A stretch of 45,806 nt of DNA from WTAW01 sp964540205 (GTDB lineage Bacteria > Acidobacteriota > Aminicenantia > Aminicenantales > Aminicenantaceae), in the NCBI GenBank assembly GCA_964540205.1, contig CAZIMJ010000033.1, positions 1-45,806 of the forward strand, given 5' to 3'. The stretch's first letter is position 1. Each line of letters begins with the position of its first letter. A program made the translations under genes and the position numbers. Of this stretch, positions 31,985 through 40,549 are shown one piece after another. Under the pieces are notes generated by a model. That model was not told the DNA's origin. It did not search any database and saw only the letters and a program-made list of their open reading frames with translations.

Positions 31985-33316
31985 ATGGAACACAAAGATA
32001 AACGTAACCCTTGGCTCAAAATACGTCAAAAAATCCAGAACAAAATAGACAAGAACAGTTTCGAGACCTGGTTCGCTCCCACGGTCTATATCGGCGAAGA
32101 ATCGGATTCTCTCTACATAAAAGTGCCTAATTCTTATTTCAAGGATTGGCTTTCCTTTCACTACACAAGCTTGGTCAACAGGATCTCCCAGGACCTTTTC
32201 GACAAGTCTTATGAGATCAAATACATTGTCGACGATACTTCCTCGCCATTCATCCGCCGGTCTCCTGAGGAGCGGAAATCCAAACACGGGCACCTCCTCA
32301 ATCCCAATCTTAATCCCAATTATACGTTCGATAACTTCATTGTCGGCTCGTGCAACCAATTCGCCCATGCCGCAGCCACGGCTGTGGTGAAGAATCCTGC
32401 AAAATCTTATAATCCACTTTATCTCTATGGTGGTGCCGGCTTGGGCAAAACCCATCTTATGAATGCCATCGGCCACAAAATATTAAACGACTGTCGTAGC
32501 CTTAAGATCCTCTACATCACGACCGAAAAGTTTATGAACGACCTCATTAATCATCTGCAATACGGAAAAATCCTTGATTTCCGTCAAAAATACCGCAGTG
32601 TGGATGTCCTTCTTATCGACGATATTCATTATCTATCCGGGAGGGAGAGGACCAAAGAAGAATTTTTTCACACCTTTAATCATCTCTACGACAGCCAAAA
32701 ACAGATCGTCATCTCCAGTGACTGTCCACCCAAAGAGATCCCCAACCTCGAAGAACGCTTCAGCTCCCGGTTTGAATGGGGGCTGATTGCCGACCTCAAA
32801 GCGCCTGATATCGAAACCCGTATCGCCATCCTTAAGAAAAAATCGGAATTGGAACAGATTGACCTTTCTGAAAGTGTGGCGCTTTTTATCGCAGACAAGG
32901 TCCGTTCCAACATCAGGGAGCTGGAAGGATATCTTCGCCGCGTTATCGCCTATTCCTCTCTTAAAGGCGAGAGGATTGATCTAGATTTGGCCAAAGAAGC
33001 CCTCAAAAGCCTGTTAGATGCAACCTCGCACATCGTGACAGTGGAAAAGATCCAGAAGATCGTCTGTCACAATTTCAAGATCACACTCACCCAACTGAAC
33101 TCTAAAAATAATTCTCCAAAGGTCTCATTCCCCCGTCAGGTCGCTATGTATCTCTCCAAAGAACTGACTAAAACTTCTCTTCCAGAAATCGGTAAAAAAT
33201 TTGGTGGAAAACACCACACTACGGTCATACACAGTGTCCGCAAAATCGAGAAATTAAGAACGAAAGACCCCGAATTTAACAAAGAAATAAACAGTTTAAT
33301 TAGCTATATCCGTTAG
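31985..33316 (+). CDS. dnaA: Chromosomal replication initiator DnaA
   Basis: About 443 residues from the ATG at 31985; GTG codons at 31952 and 31964 are alternatives, and none has a strong ribosome site. Domain I starts NPWLKIRQKIQNKIDKNSFE. The AAA+ domain has FIVGSCNQFAHAAA, Walker A YGGAGLGKTHLMNAIG and Walker B VDVLLIDDIHYL. The DNA-binding domain IV has the signature SFPRQVAMYLSKELTKTSLP and FGGKHHTTVIHSVRKIE. It binds DnaA boxes and opens oriC. dnaN follows after 114 bp of very AT-rich DNA. Confidence 0.97.
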   Translation: MEHKDKRNPWLKIRQKIQNKIDKNSFETWFAPTVYIGEESDSLYIKVPNSYFKDWLSFHYTSLVNRISQDLFDKSYEIKYIVDDTSSPFIRRSPEERKSKHGHLLNPNLNPNYTFDNFIVGSCNQFAHAAATAVVKNPAKSYNPLYLYGGAGLGKTHLMNAIGHKILNDCRSLKILYITTEKFMNDLINHLQYGKILDFRQKYRSVDVLLIDDIHYLSGRERTKEEFFHTFNHLYDSQKQIVISSDCPPKEIPNLEERFSSRFEWGLIADLKAPDIETRIAILKKKSELEQIDLSESVALFIADKVRSNIRELEGYLRRVIAYSSLKGERIDLDLAKEALKSLLDATSHIVTVEKIQKIVCHNFKITLTQLNSKNNSPKVSFPRQVAMYLSKELTKTSLPEIGKKFGGKHHTTVIHSVRKIEKLRTKDPEFNKEINSLISYIR

Positions 33317-33430
33317 AAGATCAGTAAATTACGGGAGTTTTTCACATTTTCATTTGCTTTTATTATTTTATTTATTTAATCTTATTTATATTTATTAAAG
33401 AATAATAGACTCTGAAGGAAAGGTGGAAAA
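33317..33430. other. Candidate oriC unwinding region between dnaA and dnaN
   Basis: The 114-bp gap is extremely AT-rich, especially 33350-33410 (long runs of T and A with ATTTATTTAATC-type stretches), as in a DNA unwinding element. No exact DnaA box lies within it, but boxes occur on both sides (31940-31970; 33775; 34241). Placement between dnaA and dnaN is a common origin position. Confidence 0.5.
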
Positions 33431-34531
33431 ATGAAATTCTCGATCGCTAAAGAAGACATTCAAAGAGAGCTTCAACTCCTCCAAGGCATAGTGGAAAAAC
33501 GCAACACAATGCCTATCCTTGCCAATATTTTGATCAATACTTCAGAGAATGAGGTCGAGCTCACAGGTACAGACCTCGAAGTTGGTCTTAAAACCCACTT
33601 CCCTGCGGATATCGAGGAAAAAGGGGCCATCACAATATCCGGTAAAAAACTGTTCGAGATCGTGAGGTCACTAGCTGCAGATAAAAAAGTGACCTTTTAT
33701 GAGAGCGACAGTCTTGTCATGGAGATTATCTCTGGAGAAAGTCAGTTTAAAGTTCTCTGTTTACCCAAAGAAGATTATCCACAGGTAGCAGAGCCGAAAT
33801 TTGGAAAAAAGATCGTACTTCCTTTGGAAAAAGTCAAAGACATGATCGAAAGAGTGTATTTTGCAATCACACAAGAACAGAGGTACTATCTGAATGGAGC
33901 CTTGATGATCCTCAAGGATAACAGCATAGAGATGATAAGCACCGACGGTCACCGGTTGGCCTACACATCCATGATGCTGGATGATCTGCATGTAGAGGGA
34001 GAGATTAGGGGGATCGTTTCAAAAAAAACGCTCAATGAACTGAGAAAGTTTGAGGATGAGACACTCGAGTTCGATTTGGATGAGAACAACCTCTTCTTTA
34101 AAGTGAACAACCGAACATTGATCTCACGGATCATCGAGGGGAAATTTCCCAACTATGAGGCTGTCATCCCTCAAGATAATACAAACGCCATGGTCTTCTC
34201 CCGCGAGGAGATCACAGATGCTATTCGCCGCGTGTCCCTGTTATCCACAGAGCGTTCTAAAGGAATAAAGTTTAACATCGAAAAAAAACAGATACGGCTT
34301 TTTTCATCAAACCCTGAGATAGGAGAAGCGCGGGACAAGGTGGATGTCGATTATGACGGCGAGAGTCTCGAGATAGGTTTTAATTCCCAATACATTCTTG
34401 ATTTTCTGACCACCGTCAAATCAGACCGCGTGCGCTGTGAAATGAAGGATGAAAACAGCGCTGTGCTTCTGAGGCCCGATGATGAAGAGGCAATCAAGTA
34501 TCTGTATGTCCTGATGCCGATGAAGATCTAG
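33431..34531 (+). CDS. dnaN: DNA polymerase III sliding clamp, beta subunit
   Basis: 366 residues forming three clamp domains (MKFSIAKEDIQRELQLLQGI, RYYLNGALMILKDNSIEMIS with TDGHRLAY, and the C-terminal YVLMPMKI ending). The dimer encircles DNA and tethers polymerase. A GGTGG ribosome site lies just before the ATG. The coding sequence contains two exact DnaA boxes (33775-33783 and 34241-34249). The gene ends 5 bases from the convergent apbE. Confidence 0.97.
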   Translation: MKFSIAKEDIQRELQLLQGIVEKRNTMPILANILINTSENEVELTGTDLEVGLKTHFPADIEEKGAITISGKKLFEIVRSLAADKKVTFYESDSLVMEIISGESQFKVLCLPKEDYPQVAEPKFGKKIVLPLEKVKDMIERVYFAITQEQRYYLNGALMILKDNSIEMISTDGHRLAYTSMMLDDLHVEGEIRGIVSKKTLNELRKFEDETLEFDLDENNLFFKVNNRTLISRIIEGKFPNYEAVIPQDNTNAMVFSREEITDAIRRVSLLSTERSKGIKFNIEKKQIRLFSSNPEIGEARDKVDVDYDGESLEIGFNSQYILDFLTTVKSDRVRCEMKDENSAVLLRPDDEEAIKYLYVLMPMKI

Positions 34532-34536
34532 GCTTT

Positions 34537-35481
34537 CTACTCAGAAGGCTTAAAAGAGACAGGCTTTCCAAGAAAAGAGATATTTCCCTCGGCGTCTATA
34601 AGAACAGCGCCATACTGAGAGTATAGATCGAGGATCGTTTTTGGTTGTGTGGATACAAACAGGGCTGTTGACAGCGCGTCACAGAATGTTGCCTTGGGGC
34701 CGACCACGGTCACACTCTGTTTTCCTCTCGCTGGAAAACCGGTATGGGGGTCAAATACATGGTGATAACGCGTTCCCTTTTCTACGAAATATCTCTGGTA
34801 ATCGCCGGTCGTTGCTGCGCCTTCATCGGAGATGGAAAGGACTCCGGAGAACCCAGATCTTCTTGGATGTTTGATGCCGATCTTCCAAAGGAGGTCTTTA
34901 GGGTTTGTTCCCCAACAGTAGAGGTCGCCACCGGCGTTCACGAAACCCCTCGCTATTCCCATTTCTATTAAGGCTGAGGAGGCGAGATCGATGCCGTATC
35001 CCTTGGCTATACTCCCCCAGTCCAACTGAGTTCCCGGAGAAAGAACGAGACGCCCCTCATGGATACGAATCTTATCCATACCGATTGTGTTTTTCGCTCT
35101 GTCTAAATCCTCGGCTGTGGGAATGCGAAAGGAGTGGCCGTGAAATCCCCAGATCCGAGAAAGGTCGCCCACCGAAATGTCGAATTTTCCTTCAGAGTCC
35201 TGGTAAACAGCGTAGGCCTTTTGGTAGAGAGAAAGAACCTCAGGAGAAGCCAGGTCGGTAGACCCGGGGGAAAATCGGATTTCGATGTCTTTGAAAACCT
35301 CTTGGACAGCCTGTTGTACGGTCTTGAATCGTAAGGAGGAACAGAAGACTTTGACCTCGCACACCGTATCAAAATAGATAAAGGTTGTTGTATTCCAGGT
35401 CTCTTTGGGTGCACAGCTGGAGAGAAGGACAAAGAGGGGACAGAGGAAGATCCAGCGCTTTTTACCAAATGACTGTATCAA
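34537..35481 (-). CDS. apbE: FAD:protein FMN transferase (ApbE), lipoprotein form
   Basis: 314 residues from a TTG at 35481 with AGGAG 7 bases upstream. The signal ends in the lipobox VLLSSC. ApbE motifs: FDTVCEVKV, FDISVGDLSRIWGF, DWGSIAKGYGID, VNAGGDLYCWG, and HHVFDPHTGFPARG. It attaches FMN covalently to Thr in periplasmic proteins such as RnfG and RnfD. Orientation matches the Rnf operon 4.3 kb upstream in transcription, from which it is separated by a plus-strand sugar block. The start region is fused to a remnant of a NusG_II gene end, which suggests it was once translated right after that gene. Confidence 0.95.
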   Translation of the reverse strand: MIQSFGKKRWIFLCPLFVLLSSCAPKETWNTTTFIYFDTVCEVKVFCSSLRFKTVQQAVQEVFKDIEIRFSPGSTDLASPEVLSLYQKAYAVYQDSEGKFDISVGDLSRIWGFHGHSFRIPTAEDLDRAKNTIGMDKIRIHEGRLVLSPGTQLDWGSIAKGYGIDLASSALIEMGIARGFVNAGGDLYCWGTNPKDLLWKIGIKHPRRSGFSGVLSISDEGAATTGDYQRYFVEKGTRYHHVFDPHTGFPARGKQSVTVVGPKATFCDALSTALFVSTQPKTILDLYSQYGAVLIDAEGNISFLGKPVSFKPSE

Positions 35482-35538
35482 CAGAGATCTCCTGATCTTC
35501 CATAAAAAATGGTTAGGAGCACAGATGATACGCTCTCC
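35462..35538 (-). pseudogene. Remnant of the 3' end of a NusG_II-domain gene, overlapping the apbE start
   Basis: On the minus strand this encodes GERIICAPNHFL, then (with a one-base shift) EDQEISVDTVIW and a TAA stop. The intact gene at 39818-40549 ends GERVICAPNHFL, LEVQGNTVDTVIG, stop. The two stretches are 77 and 78 bp long and similar throughout (the first 33 bp nearly identical), with one missing base in the remnant. Similarity stops abruptly beyond 35538. The remnant therefore looks like the scar of a gene that once preceded apbE. Confidence 0.75.
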
Positions 35539-36070
35539 TTTGCGTATTCTTCACCTCATTCTCTTTAAAAACCAGATAAATGTCAAACCAATGTGTTTAT
35601 GTGTTGCATCCCGGAACCGCGATGGTATGAATACACAGTGCGTCATTGAGGTGTTCCAATTGTGTGATGGAGAAAACCGTGAGAAGGGCTCTAGGCGGGC
35701 ATGGTATATTGCTATGTAGGGTCCGTTCCCCGAGCGGACCGTTTGGGAAACGGTCCCTACATCTAAAATGGAGAGAGGTCTACTGATGTTTCATTGTTTG
35801 TTTTCGAAATCACCAATTGGGACACTTGGAAGTCATTCATCACGGTTTTAGGGATGCGGCTCTCTTCATTGACAAAGCCTTGAAATCTGTATATTGTGTT
35901 GGCGTCTGGATGGAGCGCGCCGATTATTTTTCTTTTGCAAGATAAAGAACAGGCTCGGGTTTTGGGTTTAGAGCGAAAGTCAGCACATGTTGTTTGGGGC
36001 CAGAAACACACAGTCATAAAAGGGATGCCATGCTGGTGTTTTGAATAGAATTTTGATGAAAGGCAGAACG
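35539..36070. other. Gene-free junction region between the apbE scar and the sugar block
   Basis: Holds the second copy of the dispersed repeat (35617-35813). The rest, 35814-36070, carries a minus-strand open frame that matches no family I recognise, and no promoter stands out. It is probably debris at the insertion junction. Confidence 0.4.
35617..35813. repeat. ~195-bp dispersed intergenic repeat, copy 2
   Basis: Same orientation as copy 1 at 23203-23398. Its hairpin core (35716-35760) is more regular than that of copy 1: GTAGGGTCCGTTCCC at the left pairs with the complement at the right end around GCGGACCGTTT. No coding content is supported. It sits between the nusG_II scar and the DoxX gene. 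Confidence 0.75.
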
Positions 36071-36592
36071 ATGAAAAAAGAGGATTCATTAACTCATTCA
36101 GAGCAAGCCAGAAAGGACTCGGCTTTTCAAACATTCATGCTCGTTTTTCTAAGGATGCTGATCGGCTGGCATTTTTTGTATGAAGGAATAGCCAAGCTGC
36201 TCAATCCCTATTGGACATCGGCGGGATACCTATCAGAGTGCAAATGGCTTCTTTCCGGATTGTTTACGGCCATCGCCGATAATCCCACGCTTTTAAAGGT
36301 GGTGGATTTCCTGAATATTTGGGGGCAGATCGCTATCGGGTTGGCTCTTATCACTGGGTTGCTGACATCTTGGGCCTGTATTGCAGGGATCCTAATTCTG
36401 TTGATCTATTATGTGTGCAATCCTCCTTTTGTCGGCTACTCATACACGGTGCCTTCCGAAGGAAGCTACTTGATAGTCAATAAGATCTTGATCGAGATGG
36501 CAGCACTCGGCATTTTGTTCGCCTTCCCAACCGGGAAAATCGTAGGTCTGGATGGCCTCATATTCAAGAAGAGAAGAAAGATGGAACGTTAA
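36071..36592 (+). CDS. DoxX family membrane protein
   Basis: 173 residues from the ATG at 36071, with AAAGG 7 bases upstream (an in-frame TTG at 36041 and ATG at 36056 are weaker). Four membrane helices with the DoxX signature near the first (LVFLRMLIGWHFLYEGIAKL) and the later FLNIWGQIAIGLALITGLLT. DoxX-type proteins are quinone- or oxidoreductase-linked membrane subunits. Its place directly before an exported sugar oxidoreductase suggests it may pass electrons from that enzyme to the membrane (inference). Confidence 0.85.
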   Translation: MKKEDSLTHSEQARKDSAFQTFMLVFLRMLIGWHFLYEGIAKLLNPYWTSAGYLSECKWLLSGLFTAIADNPTLLKVVDFLNIWGQIAIGLALITGLLTSWACIAGILILLIYYVCNPPFVGYSYTVPSEGSYLIVNKILIEMAALGILFAFPTGKIVGLDGLIFKKRRKMER

Positions 36593-36618
36593 AGAGCCAC
36601 CAAGTTTTGGAGGAGAGA

Positions 36619-38223
36619 ATGGACCAAGAAAGCGACGGAAAGGGAAAAAAAGAGAGTTCGAAAGCCAAAAATGAGATAAACACCGGACGGCGAGATGTGC
36701 TCAAGACCCTGTCCTGCCTCCCAGTGCTGGGGGCCTTTTTCTACGGTCTTGCCAGGAAAAGGTCTTGGGATGCAGAGAGGAAAAAGAGCCTACTTGAGGA
36801 ACTGGGACTTGAGGGAGATCTGGATACAGGGCGGGTGAAGAGCTCTCTCAAAAAACCAGGGGAGCTGATCCGGATAGGGATCATCGGGTACGGAGGAAGA
36901 GGAGAACATCTGGTGAGAGGCGTGGGTTTTGCGCACCAGGGCTTTTTCCAGATCCAGGGGAGCAAATCAATCAGAGATTGGCGGCAGAGGGAGGTCCAAG
37001 GATTCTTGGACCAGGAGAATCTAAACGTCCTGTTAACAGGAGTCTGCGAGGTGTTTGATGTCAGGGCGGAAAGGGGCCTGGCTGCATCCCTAAACGATAG
37101 GCGGCCAGGAGGTGGCGCTGGGAATTTGAAAGGGGCCAAGCGCTACCGGAACTATAAGGAAATGCTGGAAAGCAAAGACATCGATGCGGTGATCATTGCA
37201 ACTCCTGACCACTGGCACGCTCAGATGGCCATCGATGCAGTGAATTCCGGGAAACATGTTTATCTGGAAAAATGTATGACAAGGACCGAAGAAGAGGTGT
37301 ATTCGCTCACAGACGCAGTTACGAAAAGCGGGATGGTATTCCAGCTGGGGCATCAGAATCCGCAACAAGAGACTTTCTGGAGAGCCAAGCAGGTTGTGGA
37401 CAAAAATATCCTTGGGAAGATCACCCTTGTCGAGACAACAACGAATCGCAACTCGCCCAACGGCGCGTGGGTTTACGGCATTCATAAGGACGCCAGTCCC
37501 CAAACGATCGATTGGGAACAATTCCAGGGGCCTGCGCCTCACAACGTCCCATTTAACCTGGAACGATTTTTCCGATGGCGCTGTTGGTATGATTATGGGA
37601 CAGGGCTATCTGGAGACCTTTTCTCCCACGAGTTCGATGCCGTGAATCAGATTCTGGGGATGGGAATTCCTAAGACAGTTATGTCTTCGGGGGGGATCTA
37701 TTTCTTCAAAGATGGGAGAGATGTGCCGGACCTTTTTCAGACTGTGTGTGAATATCCCGACCGAGACTTGACCCTGGTTTACAGCGCAACCCTCGCCAAC
37801 AGCAGGGGGCGCGGGCGTGTCTTTATGGGGCACGATGCATCCATGGAAGTTGGGGATAGCCTAACAGTCAACGCTGACTACGATTCCACACGGTTTGAAG
37901 ATATGATTAAAGCAGGCGTGATCGACACCTCCTTGCCTCTTTTCTCGTATTATCCTGGTTCCAAAGGCATCGACACCATCACGTCGGCCACAGAAAAATA
38001 TTTCGCAACCAAAGGATTGATGTATACATACCGGGAAGGCAGGCATGTGGACATCACCCATCTCCATGTTAAGGAATGGATAGATTGTATCCGGACAGGA
38101 GAAAAACCGAGTTGCGATATCAACCGCGGCTTTGAGGAAGCGATCACATGCCATATGGCCACCAAATCCTATCTTGAAGGACGGCGGGTGGAGTGGGATC
38201 CCGTTCAGAAAAAGATCGTCTGA
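36619..38223 (+). CDS. Tat-type exported Gfo/Idh/MocA family oxidoreductase
   Basis: 534 residues from the ATG at 36619 with GGAGG 5 bases upstream. The N-terminus has a twin-arginine motif, TGRRDVLKTLSCLPVLGAFF, so it is probably exported folded. The Rossmann part contains IRIGIIGYGGRGEHLVRGVG. The usual EKP catalytic loop reads EKCMTR, with Pro replaced by Cys, and the substrate domain includes SGDLFSHEFDAVNQIL. The family oxidises or isomerises sugars using tightly bound NAD(P). Some exported members make or process 3-keto-glycosides. It is flanked by DoxX and a TIM barrel-DUF1080 protein, 41 bases downstream. Confidence 0.88.
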   Translation: MDQESDGKGKKESSKAKNEINTGRRDVLKTLSCLPVLGAFFYGLARKRSWDAERKKSLLEELGLEGDLDTGRVKSSLKKPGELIRIGIIGYGGRGEHLVRGVGFAHQGFFQIQGSKSIRDWRQREVQGFLDQENLNVLLTGVCEVFDVRAERGLAASLNDRRPGGGAGNLKGAKRYRNYKEMLESKDIDAVIIATPDHWHAQMAIDAVNSGKHVYLEKCMTRTEEEVYSLTDAVTKSGMVFQLGHQNPQQETFWRAKQVVDKNILGKITLVETTTNRNSPNGAWVYGIHKDASPQTIDWEQFQGPAPHNVPFNLERFFRWRCWYDYGTGLSGDLFSHEFDAVNQILGMGIPKTVMSSGGIYFFKDGRDVPDLFQTVCEYPDRDLTLVYSATLANSRGRGRVFMGHDASMEVGDSLTVNADYDSTRFEDMIKAGVIDTSLPLFSYYPGSKGIDTITSATEKYFATKGLMYTYREGRHVDITHLHVKEWIDCIRTGEKPSCDINRGFEEAITCHMATKSYLEGRRVEWDPVQKKIV

Positions 38224-38263
38224 TTTTTTAATAGCATGGAGATTGATCCAGGGAGGGAAGGAC

Positions 38264-39739
38264 ATGAGAAAAAAAGTTTATGTGATCTTGGGGTTTCTTC
38301 TTTTATCTTCCATCGTTTTTGCGGCCATCCATATGTCGAAATTCTCAAAAATAAATGTAATTAAAAGAGAGAAGGGATTGCCCGCAGAGTCCTTCGAATA
38401 CAAAGATATTCGTATTCGAAAATTTCCGATCGCCATCCAGTGCTATACTTTCAGGAAGTATTCATTTCAAGAGGCGCTTGAAAAAGCAAAAGCACTTGGC
38501 ATCGATTTTGTTCAAGCCTATCCGGGACAGATGTTGAGGCCGGATAAATCCGATGTCGAATTCGACCATAATCTCAGTGAGGAGAATATCCTGTGGGTGC
38601 AGAGAAAGCTTGAGGAATATGGCCAGCGCTTGATTGCATATGGGGTGGTCGATTTTGGCAACACAGAAGAGGACATACGCAAAGTTTTTGATTTTGCAAA
38701 AAACCTGGGGATCCGGACTGTCCTTACAGAGCCCAAGTTTGATGATTTCTCTCTCCTTGAGCGAATGGTCAAGGAGTACAACATCAATATCGCCATCCAC
38801 AACCACCCCGCTCCATCAAAATACGCGCGGCCAGAAGCGGTTTTGGAGCGGATCAAGGGGCTAGATGAACGGATCGGGGCGTGTGTAGACACGGGGCATT
38901 GGATGAGATCAGGAGTTAAGCCGTTGGAGGGCCTCAGGATGCTCGAAGGGCACATCATCGATGTCCACTTGAAGGACCTGGATGGATTCGGAGTAATAGA
39001 GGCCGAGGATGTTCCCTACGGACAGGGGAAGGCCAATGTCAACGACATCCTTGCTGAGCTGACCAGGCAGAATTTCCGGGGTTATCTTGCGGTGGAATAT
39101 GAGAAAGAGGCCGATGCCCTCAACCCTGCTCCGCCCATAAAAGAAGGGCTCGCATACATAAAAAACATCACCTATTATGAGGGATTTGAGGAAATCCTCA
39201 GCTGGTGGAATGGGACATTCTCCAAACACGGATGGAACCACTACGGCCCGGGGTATTTTTTGCTCGATGAAAAAACAGGTGTTCTTAAAAGCCAGGGGGG
39301 GATGGGACTCCTCTGGTTCAGTAGAACAAAATATAGGGATTTTGTCCTGGAGTTGGAATTTAAAAGTTCCCAAACGGATACTAATTCAGGGATTTTCCTC
39401 AGAGTCCCAGAAGTTCCCTCCAGCGATGATTACATCTATCACTCCTTCGAGGTCCAGATCTATGATTGCGGGAGCGGGATCCACAAGACGGGTGCGATCT
39501 ACGATGCGGAAGCGCCAAGGTCGGATGCCTTTAAACCAACGGGAGAATGGAATTTTTGCAAGATTACTTTCCGGGGAGATTTTATCCATGTCGAGCTGAA
39601 TGGGGTGGAGGTGATCGGCTGGAAAGCTGAACCTAGGGGCAAGATAAAGGATTTTGCAGCGGAAGGATACATCGGCCTCCAGAACCATGACAGCATATCA
39701 CCAGTGTATTTCAGGAACATCTATGTGAAAGAGCTCTGA
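38264..39739 (+). CDS. Membrane-anchored TIM-barrel sugar isomerase/epimerase fused to a DUF1080 domain
   Basis: 491 residues from the ATG at 38264 (GGGAAGG just upstream). An N-terminal anchor or signal (VYVILGFLLLSSIVFAAIHM) is followed by an AP-endonuclease-2-like TIM barrel, about 50-300, with metal-site motifs AIHNHPAP, CVDTGHWM, IDVHLKDLDG and AVEYEKE. The DUF1080 (3-keto-disaccharide hydrolase/laminin-G-like) domain follows, about 310-491, with NSGIFLRVPE, SFEVQIYDCG and a C-terminal GYIGLQNHDS. Such fusions act on sugars outside the cytoplasm. With the upstream oxidoreductase it suggests oxidation then cleavage or isomerisation of a 3-keto-glycoside (inference). Confidence 0.87.
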   Translation: MRKKVYVILGFLLLSSIVFAAIHMSKFSKINVIKREKGLPAESFEYKDIRIRKFPIAIQCYTFRKYSFQEALEKAKALGIDFVQAYPGQMLRPDKSDVEFDHNLSEENILWVQRKLEEYGQRLIAYGVVDFGNTEEDIRKVFDFAKNLGIRTVLTEPKFDDFSLLERMVKEYNINIAIHNHPAPSKYARPEAVLERIKGLDERIGACVDTGHWMRSGVKPLEGLRMLEGHIIDVHLKDLDGFGVIEAEDVPYGQGKANVNDILAELTRQNFRGYLAVEYEKEADALNPAPPIKEGLAYIKNITYYEGFEEILSWWNGTFSKHGWNHYGPGYFLLDEKTGVLKSQGGMGLLWFSRTKYRDFVLELEFKSSQTDTNSGIFLRVPEVPSSDDYIYHSFEVQIYDCGSGIHKTGAIYDAEAPRSDAFKPTGEWNFCKITFRGDFIHVELNGVEVIGWKAEPRGKIKDFAAEGYIGLQNHDSISPVYFRNIYVKEL

Positions 39740-39767
39740 CCCTCTGGCTTAATAGCTCTCTGCAATC

Positions 39768-39789
39768 GGGGGAAACTGTCCTCCCTTTT
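39768..39789 (+). terminator. Possible terminator of the sugar block
   Basis: A GGGGGA arm pairs with TCCTCCC (one bulge) across a short loop and is followed by TTTT, 28 bases after the DUF1080 stop and in the gap before the convergent nusG_II gene. Confidence 0.35.
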
Positions 39790-39817
39790 CCGATCCAGCC
39801 GAAGCAATCCTTGAAGA

Positions 39818-40549
39818 TCAGCCGATAACTGTATCGACGGTGTTCCCCTGGACTTCGAGGAGGAAATGGTTAGGAGCGCAGATGACACGCTCTCCTGACA
39901 AGGAGACAGACGGAGAATAGAGACAGATCTTGTGACGGCAGGAAGACTCTGTGATGCGGGCATGGCCGTTTGCGATTTGAACTGTGATGCGTCCCAGGTG
40001 TGCGGCGTAGGATCTCCGGAGATTTTCTTTGAGGGGAAAAGCCTCCCGTTTTTGTCCATTCATGTAGACGGTGACGATTTCCCCGGCACTCCTCCCGGAG
40101 CCCTGTCTCGTTAAAGCGGCGACGGTCAAGAATGAGGAGGGCGCGTGGTTTTGCGCCATCTCCTGCCAGAGCGAGCGGAGGTTCCAGGACCGGACATCCC
40201 ATATCTTTCCATCTTTTACTAGAGTAAATGAAGGGCTGGCGGGTTGGTGCAGGGTACGGAAGGATATTTTTAAATCCGCGTCAGAAGGATGAGAGGCAAG
40301 CTGCCACCCGGATCGGGAGAGCGCGTGTTCCAGTGCGTTTTTGTGGGGGGAGTAATCGCTAAATGTAAAAGAATCCGGCAAGCCAAATCGGCCTCGGAGA
40401 AGCTCTTTGAGGAGAACGGGGAGATGTGTGTGCGGAGCGTCTGAGATTAAGTAGACCTCACAGTCGGATTCTCTGGACTGGGAAGCCAGTAGCAGGGGCG
40501 TGAGGAGTTGAGCTGAGAGTAAAGTTTGAAAAAAACGGCGTCTATCCAT
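39818..40549 (-). CDS. Exported NusG domain II protein of the Rnf cluster
   Basis: 243 residues with a signal that has a Tat-like start (MDRRRFFQTLLSAQ). The C-terminal ~85 residues match NusG_II (GEIVTVYMNGQKREAF, GHARITESSCRHKICLYSPS, GERVICAPNHFLLEV). NusG_II proteins are common next to Rnf and ApbE genes; their job is unknown, perhaps in assembly or redox coupling. The middle region (residues ~28-150) resembles an FMN/solute-binding-like domain only vaguely. AGGAGG precedes the ATG by 5 bases, and the gene overlaps rseC by 8 bases. Its 3' end is duplicated next to apbE. Confidence 0.85.
   Translation of the reverse strand: MDRRRFFQTLLSAQLLTPLLLASQSRESDCEVYLISDAPHTHLPVLLKELLRGRFGLPDSFTFSDYSPHKNALEHALSRSGWQLASHPSDADLKISFRTLHQPASPSFTLVKDGKIWDVRSWNLRSLWQEMAQNHAPSSFLTVAALTRQGSGRSAGEIVTVYMNGQKREAFPLKENLRRSYAAHLGRITVQIANGHARITESSCRHKICLYSPSVSLSGERVICAPNHFLLEVQGNTVDTVIG

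Noticed and set aside
34525..34560. Bidirectional terminator between dnaN and apbE.
   Set aside because: The imperfect AGGCTTTCT/AGAAGGCT pairing has a mismatch in the stem and no T run on either side.
35763..36134. Minus-strand frame of 123 codons between apbE and DoxX.
   Set aside because: Overlaps the dispersed repeat and the DoxX start, no recognisable domain, no ribosome site.
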